Positions 6,807-9,679 of a DNA stretch of 9,679 nucleotides are shown here, one piece after another. A program made the translations under genes and the position numbers. The notes under the pieces were generated by a model that was not told the DNA's origin, made no database searches, and saw only the letters and a program-made list of their open reading frames with translations. Each line of letters starts with the position of its first letter. The stretch's first letter is position 1. This DNA is from Christensenella sp. UBA1262 (GTDB taxonomy: Bacteria > Bacillota > Clostridia > Christensenellales > CAG-917): NCBI GenBank assembly GCA_002308215.1, contig DBVO01000017.1:2497-12175 (forward strand). Reading direction: 5' to 3'.

Positions 6807-7427
6807 TTATATAGCAAATCCGAAATGATCACACAGGCCAAATACTAGTAATCCAAGCAATGCCGACACAACAACTATTAGTATTGGCGGGAACTTTTTG
6901 CCTTTAATCTTTATGAAAGAAATAGGCAAAACTACTGCAAATAAAATTAAGCTAAGCCAGTCTGGTGTGAATGTTCCAACTACTTGATAATTCGCTATGC
7001 TGATACCAAAAATAAGAGTCAAAAATAAGCTAAGCCAAACGGATGCTAAAAGACCTGTTACAGTAGAACCCACACCCAAGAATACTTCTTTTACCGCTCT
7101 CTTCTTCATAAATTCGGTAAATATCTTGACTATAAGCATAATAATGATGAGAGATGGTAAAACAACTCCTAGTGTTGCACACATGGCACCTATAACACCA
7201 ATTCCTCCAGCGCCTTGTGCAGCCACCATTCCTGAATATGTTGCAATATTTATTGCAAATGGTCCAGGAGTGCTCTCACTAATAGCAATGAAGTCTACTA
7301 ATGCATCATATTCCATCCATCCCTTGTTCACAACGTTTGTCATAATCATAGGGATCATGGCCTGGCCACCACCTATGGTGAATAAACCAATTTTGAAGAA
7401 TGTCCAGAGGAGATCAAGGTAAATCAT
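6807..7427 (-). CDS. chrA: Chromate transporter (CHR) family, short form, second subunit
   Basis: A 206-residue membrane protein that is a single CHR domain. The family signature is clear: F-K-I-G-L-F (11-16), then I-G-G-G-Q-A-M (18-24), then E-S-T-P-G-P (51-56), followed by glycine-rich helices and L-G-V-V-L-P (86-91). Full-length ChrA (about 400 residues) is a fusion of two such domains. Short CHR proteins are encoded as tandem pairs, and the two halves are thought to work together; Bacillus subtilis has a pair of this kind that exports chromate. This is the downstream partner. Its ATG overlaps the TGA of the upstream gene (ATGA, 7427-7424), and its SD, AGGAGG, lies inside the 3' end of that gene, so translation is probably coupled. 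Chromate as the physiological substrate is an assumption from the family name; another anion is possible. Confidence 0.93.
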   Translation of the reverse strand: MIYLDLLWTFFKIGLFTIGGGQAMIPMIMTNVVNKGWMEYDALVDFIAISESTPGPFAINIATYSGMVAAQGAGGIGVIGAMCATLGVVLPSLIIIMLIVKIFTEFMKKRAVKEVFLGVGSTVTGLLASVWLSLFLTLIFGISIANYQVVGTFTPDWLSLILFAVVLPISFIKIKGKKFPPILIVVVSALLGLLVFGLCDHFGFAI

Positions 7428-8134
7428 ACGCTTTCCTCCTCTTTTGTCTTAATGACAACTAGTTTGTTCTCTATTGCTTTATCGCTTACATATTCCTCTT
7501 CTTCAAGTGGCTTACCTACGCGCTCGTTATAGTACTCTGGCGTTCCTATCATGTGTAAACGATGATTTCTATAATAAGATTGCCATGCCACTATAATTGA
7601 GCACAATACTATTGTGCCTAAAATCACATATATGACATCTACTTTTACAAGGAACACTAGAATAAATGCGGTAATGCAAAGCGCAAATGAAAAAATGGTT
7701 TTGCGCATGTTTTTGAAGAACGATAATACAGCCTTGGCAATAAGAACAAGAACGCCAACTCTTATTCCACGGAATAAGAAGCCAACCCATTTGTTATCTT
7801 TTACAAGGTCTATAATGTAGGAAAGCGCAACAATTATTGCAAAAGAAGGGACAACGACTCCAAGCGTAGCCACTATTCCACCAAAAATACCTAGTCGTTT
7901 GGCGCCAATAAATGTTGCTGTGTTTATAGCTATTGGCCCTGGAGTGCTTTCAGCTATTGCAAATACTTCATTGAGTTCAGCATGTGTTAACCAATGTTTT
8001 TTATCTACAACCTCACCCTCTATGAGAGCAAGCATTGCATATCCTCCGCCAAATGAAAATAGACCTATCTTAAAAAAGATGGCAAACATCTGGAGAAGCT
8101 CTAAAAAATATTGTTTTGCTGATTTCTTTTGCAT
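7424..8134 (-). CDS. chrA: Chromate transporter (CHR) family, short form, first subunit
   Basis: A 236-residue single CHR-domain membrane protein, first in a two-gene operon. It shows F-K-I-G-L-F-S-F-G-G-G-Y-A-M (21-34), E-S-T-P-G-P (62-67), and L-G-V-V-V-P (91-96). Hydrophobic helices continue to about 184. Unlike its partner it carries an extra hydrophilic C-terminal tail of about 50 residues (187-236), with an acidic run E-E-E-E at 211-214 and a charged end, probably cytoplasmic. The two proteins probably assemble as a heteromeric anion exporter. The ATG at 8134 is preceded by no SD. A consensus extended -10 promoter ends 9 nt before it, so the mRNA leader would be only about 3 nt. A later Met (residue 16) would remove part of the first conserved helix region and has no better SD. 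Confidence 0.93.
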   Translation of the reverse strand: MQKKSAKQYFLELLQMFAIFFKIGLFSFGGGYAMLALIEGEVVDKKHWLTHAELNEVFAIAESTPGPIAINTATFIGAKRLGIFGGIVATLGVVVPSFAIIVALSYIIDLVKDNKWVGFLFRGIRVGVLVLIAKAVLSFFKNMRKTIFSFALCITAFILVFLVKVDVIYVILGTIVLCSIIVAWQSYYRNHRLHMIGTPEYYNERVGKPLEEEEYVSDKAIENKLVVIKTKEEESV

Positions 8135-8143
8135 AGCAAAAAT

Positions 8144-8172
8144 ATTATACCAGTTTTTAAATCTTATGTAAA
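8144..8172 (-). promoter_or_regulatory. Extended -10 promoter of the chr operon, near-leaderless
   Basis: On the minus strand TTTACA (8172-8167), a 17-bp spacer ending in TGG, and TATAAT (8149-8144) form a strong promoter with an extended -10. Transcription should begin near 8137, about 3 nt before the ATG at 8134. It is back-to-back with the rightward promoter at 8180-8208; only 7 bp separate the two -35 boxes. Confidence 0.8.
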
Positions 8173-8179
8173 GAAGTGT

Positions 8180-8208
8180 TTGAATTTAGAGTCATTGTAT
8201 GCTACAAT
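8180..8208 (+). promoter_or_regulatory. Extended -10 promoter of the radical SAM gene, near-leaderless
   Basis: TTGAAT (8180-8185), a 17-bp spacer ending in TGC, and TACAAT (8203-8208) predict a start near A215 of the 8000s (8215), about 3 nt before the ATG at 8218. No SD is present upstream of that ATG. The promoter mirrors the chr promoter in strength, extended -10 and lack of leader. Confidence 0.75.
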
Positions 8209-8217
8209 GTATTCACT

Positions 8218-8916
8218 ATGATTATCTGTGGTTTTGAAAAGTTTTCAATGGTCGATTATGATGGCAAAATAGCTTGCACGGTATTTACTGGCGGGTGCAA
8301 TTTCCGTTGCCCATTTTGTCATAATGGATCATTGGTTATAGGTGATGTGTCAAGTCAAGAAATATCTCTTGATGAGGTTTTTGATTATCTCAATAAGCGA
8401 AAAGGTCTTGTAGATGCAGTTTGTGTAACTGGTGGCGAAGCAACATTGCAAAAGGGCCTTGACGAATTCTATGCAAAAGTAAGAGATATGGGCTATGCAA
8501 CCAAACTTGATACAAATGGTTTGCGTCCAGATGTCCTTAAAGATTTACTTGATAAAAATCTTTTGGATTATGTTGCTATGGACATCAAGAATAGCAAAGC
8601 CAAATATGCTCTCACTACAGGCGTTAAAAATGTAGACATAGACAAAATTAATGAGAGTGTTGAAATGCTTAAAAACTCAAATGTAGATTATGAATTCCGC
8701 ACCACTCTTATCAAAGAATTCCATACAGAACAAGATATGAGAGAAATAGCAGATTGGGTCTCTGGAGCTAAGCGCTATTTCATGCAACATTACAATGATA
8801 CAGAGGGTTGCATATCACATGGGTTCACTGAATTTAGCAAAGCAGAAACCGAAGCTTTCATCCCATTATTTGAAGGCAAAGTTGGCATGGTTGGCATTAG
8901 AGGATACAAGAACTAA
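8218..8916 (+). CDS. Radical SAM activase, NrdG-like (anaerobic RNR activating protein)
   Basis: A 232-residue cytoplasmic radical SAM enzyme. It resembles activases that install the glycyl radical on class III ribonucleotide reductase (the longer NrdG2-like type) and is related to pyruvate formate-lyase activase. Residues C27, C31 and C34 (G-G-C-N-F-R-C-P-F-C-H-N) form the CxxxCxxC site for the SAM-binding 4Fe-4S cluster. T-G-G-E at 71-74 is the SAM amino-group motif, followed by Ala where Pro is more common. D-T-N-G is at 98-101, and V-A-M-D-I-K near 122-127 matches the family. No second cluster-binding insert is obvious. The ATG at 8218 was chosen because the frame upstream to a GTG at 8176 runs through the promoter, and residues from M-I-I-C-G-F match family N-termini. 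No nrdD or other glycyl-radical enzyme gene is within the window, so the partner is unproven. Confidence 0.88.
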   Translation: MIICGFEKFSMVDYDGKIACTVFTGGCNFRCPFCHNGSLVIGDVSSQEISLDEVFDYLNKRKGLVDAVCVTGGEATLQKGLDEFYAKVRDMGYATKLDTNGLRPDVLKDLLDKNLLDYVAMDIKNSKAKYALTTGVKNVDIDKINESVEMLKNSNVDYEFRTTLIKEFHTEQDMREIADWVSGAKRYFMQHYNDTEGCISHGFTEFSKAETEAFIPLFEGKVGMVGIRGYKN

Positions 8917-8935
8917 TATTTCATAAACAAACAAG

Positions 8936-8980
8936 AACGGCACTTTATCATTGCAAAATTAGCAGATAAAGTGCCGTTTT
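8936..8980. terminator. Bidirectional terminator between convergent genes
   Basis: A 14-bp stem, AACGGCACTTTATC (8936-8949) with GATAAAGTGCCGTT (8965-8978), is capped by a short inner TGC/GCA pairing (8952-8954 with 8962-8964). TTTT follows on the plus strand (8977-8980), then more AT-rich sequence. On the minus strand a T-rich stretch follows (complement of 8922-8937). The convergent stops at 8916 and 8999 flank it. Confidence 0.9.
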
Positions 8981-8998
8981 ATTAATTATTCGTTTTTA

Positions 8999-9679
8999 TT
9001 ATTCTATTTCTTTTAGCGCATCAGCAAGATATGCTTGTGCGTTTAATGTTTCTACTTCACCAACATCAACAGCCTTAGCTATATCCGCATCAAGTGGTAA
9101 ACGACCAAGCACTTTAAGTTTGAAATCTTTAGCCACATCGTTAAGTTTGCTCTTGCCAAACAAATTGATTTCTTTGCCACAATCTGGGCATTTGATGTAG
9201 CTCATATTTTCTACAACACCGTATATTTTGATGTTCATTTTGTTTGCCATCTTAACAGCCTTTTCAACTATCATTGAAACAAGCTCTTGAGGAGATGTAA
9301 CTATAATAATACCATCTAGTTTAATAGATTGGAAAACTGTAAGAGGTACATCGCCTGTTCCTGGAGGCATATCAACAAACATATAATCTACGTTGTCCCA
9401 GCTAACATCTGTCCAGAATTGTTTAACCATGCCTGCAATAACTGGACCGCGCCAAATAACAGGATCTGTCTCATCATCCAACAAAAGATTTGAAGATACA
9501 ATTTTTATCCCAAGACGAGAAATGGCTGGATAAAGACCAACCTCATCTCCAACAAGGCCACCATGTACACCAAAAGATCTTGGGATTGATGGACCAGTTA
9601 CATCAGCATCCAAAATACCAACGTCATGGCCTTTCTTTGCCATACCTACAGCAAGCAAAGATGTAACAAGTGATTTACC
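8999..9679 (-). CDS. mrp: Mrp/NBP35-type Fe-S cluster carrier ATPase (5' end missing)
   Basis: This is the C-terminal 226 residues of a cytoplasmic P-loop ATPase that carries and delivers Fe-S clusters (Mrp/ApbC/NBP35 family). The window ends within the deviant Walker A; only its final G-K-S is visible (9679-9671). Downstream come I-L-D-A-D-V-T-G-P-S-I-P (switch I, typical of Mrp), I-W-R-G-P, D-M-P-P-G-T-G-D (Walker B region), T-S-P-Q-E-L, and the cluster-binding C-P-D-C (CxxC) after E-N-M-S-Y. This combination separates Mrp from ParA/MinD. The reading frame is open to the window edge, so an internal TTG at 9658 is not the start. Any N-terminal DUF59 (MIP18-like) domain would lie outside. It is convergent with the radical SAM gene, which itself needs a 4Fe-4S cluster; a functional link is plausible but not shown. 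Confidence 0.96.
   Translation of the reverse strand, partial: GKSLVTSLLAVGMAKKGHDVGILDADVTGPSIPRSFGVHGGLVGDEVGLYPAISRLGIKIVSSNLLLDDETDPVIWRGPVIAGMVKQFWTDVSWDNVDYMFVDMPPGTGDVPLTVFQSIKLDGIIIVTSPQELVSMIVEKAVKMANKMNIKIYGVVENMSYIKCPDCGKEINLFGKSKLNDVAKDFKLKVLGRLPLDADIAKAVDVGEVETLNAQAYLADALKEIE

Noticed and set aside
6997..7422. 141-codon plus-strand frame opposite the second chr gene
   Set aside because: It is the complement of conserved CHR-domain codons and has no supporting start signal.
8176..8217. GTG start 14 codons upstream for the radical SAM gene
   Set aside because: The extra codons run through the predicted -35 and -10 boxes, have no SD, and the added residues do not resemble the N-terminus of the family.
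9656..9658. TTG as the start of the Mrp gene
   Set aside because: The frame continues upstream and encodes the G-K-S of Walker A at 9679-9671, so the gene is cut by the window edge, not started here.
1..9679. Alternative genetic code (TGA = Trp) suggested by low GC
   Set aside because: The first chr gene ends in TGA (7426-7424), and Trp codons in the recognised genes are consistent with TGG, so the standard bacterial code fits.
1..9679. CRISPR arrays, insertion sequences, attachment sites, tRNA or rRNA genes
   Set aside because: No spaced direct repeats, transposase fragments, terminal inverted repeats or tRNA-like folds were seen; the gaps between genes are short and explained by promoters and terminators.

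Overview
The window looks like an ordinary stretch of chromosome from an AT-rich, Gram-positive, anaerobic bacterium, most likely an uncultured Clostridia-type member of the Bacillota. This rests on several observations. There are strong Shine-Dalgarno (SD) sites of the AGGAGG type and sigma-A style promoters (TTGACA/TTTACA, 17 bp, TATAAT). There is an oxygen-sensitive glycyl-radical activase-like radical SAM protein. The phosphoglucomutase has the length and motifs of the Bacillus PgcA type. The genetic code is standard, because TGA is used as a stop at 7424-7426. No phage, transposon, CRISPR or tRNA/rRNA gene is visible.

Layout from left to right. Positions 1-139 form a probable divergent promoter region, with one promoter leaving the window to the left and one driving a rightward pair. 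That pair is an alpha-phosphohexomutase (140-1888) and a small membrane protein built from three copies of a WHPGW-containing repeat (1916-2554). A bidirectional hairpin terminator separates it from two leftward genes that run in series, each with its own promoter. These are a large major facilitator superfamily (MFS) transporter with two extra soluble regions (4580-6655) and a polytopic membrane protein that resembles GT-C glycosyltransferases (2619-4493). Further right, a leftward two-gene operon encodes two short chromate-transporter (CHR) family proteins (8134-7424 and 7427-6807), overlapping by ATGA. It is divergent from a NrdG-like radical SAM activase (8218-8916). A second bidirectional terminator separates that gene from the convergent 3' part of an Mrp/NBP35 Fe-S carrier ATPase (8999-9679), which is cut by the window end inside its Walker A motif.

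The genes do not form one obvious pathway. The mutase (hexose-1-phosphate supply), the GT-C-like protein and the MFS transporter could all touch sugar or envelope metabolism. The radical SAM protein and Mrp both depend on Fe-S clusters. Both links are inference.

The most unusual signal is in gene starts rather than gene content. Three complete genes, and possibly a fourth at the left edge, have consensus promoters whose -10 box ends only 6-10 nt before the ATG, with no SD. The predicted mRNAs are therefore leaderless or nearly so. Four other genes in the same window have clear SD sites. This mix of leaderless and SD-led starts in a Bacillota-like genome is the observation most worth following up.
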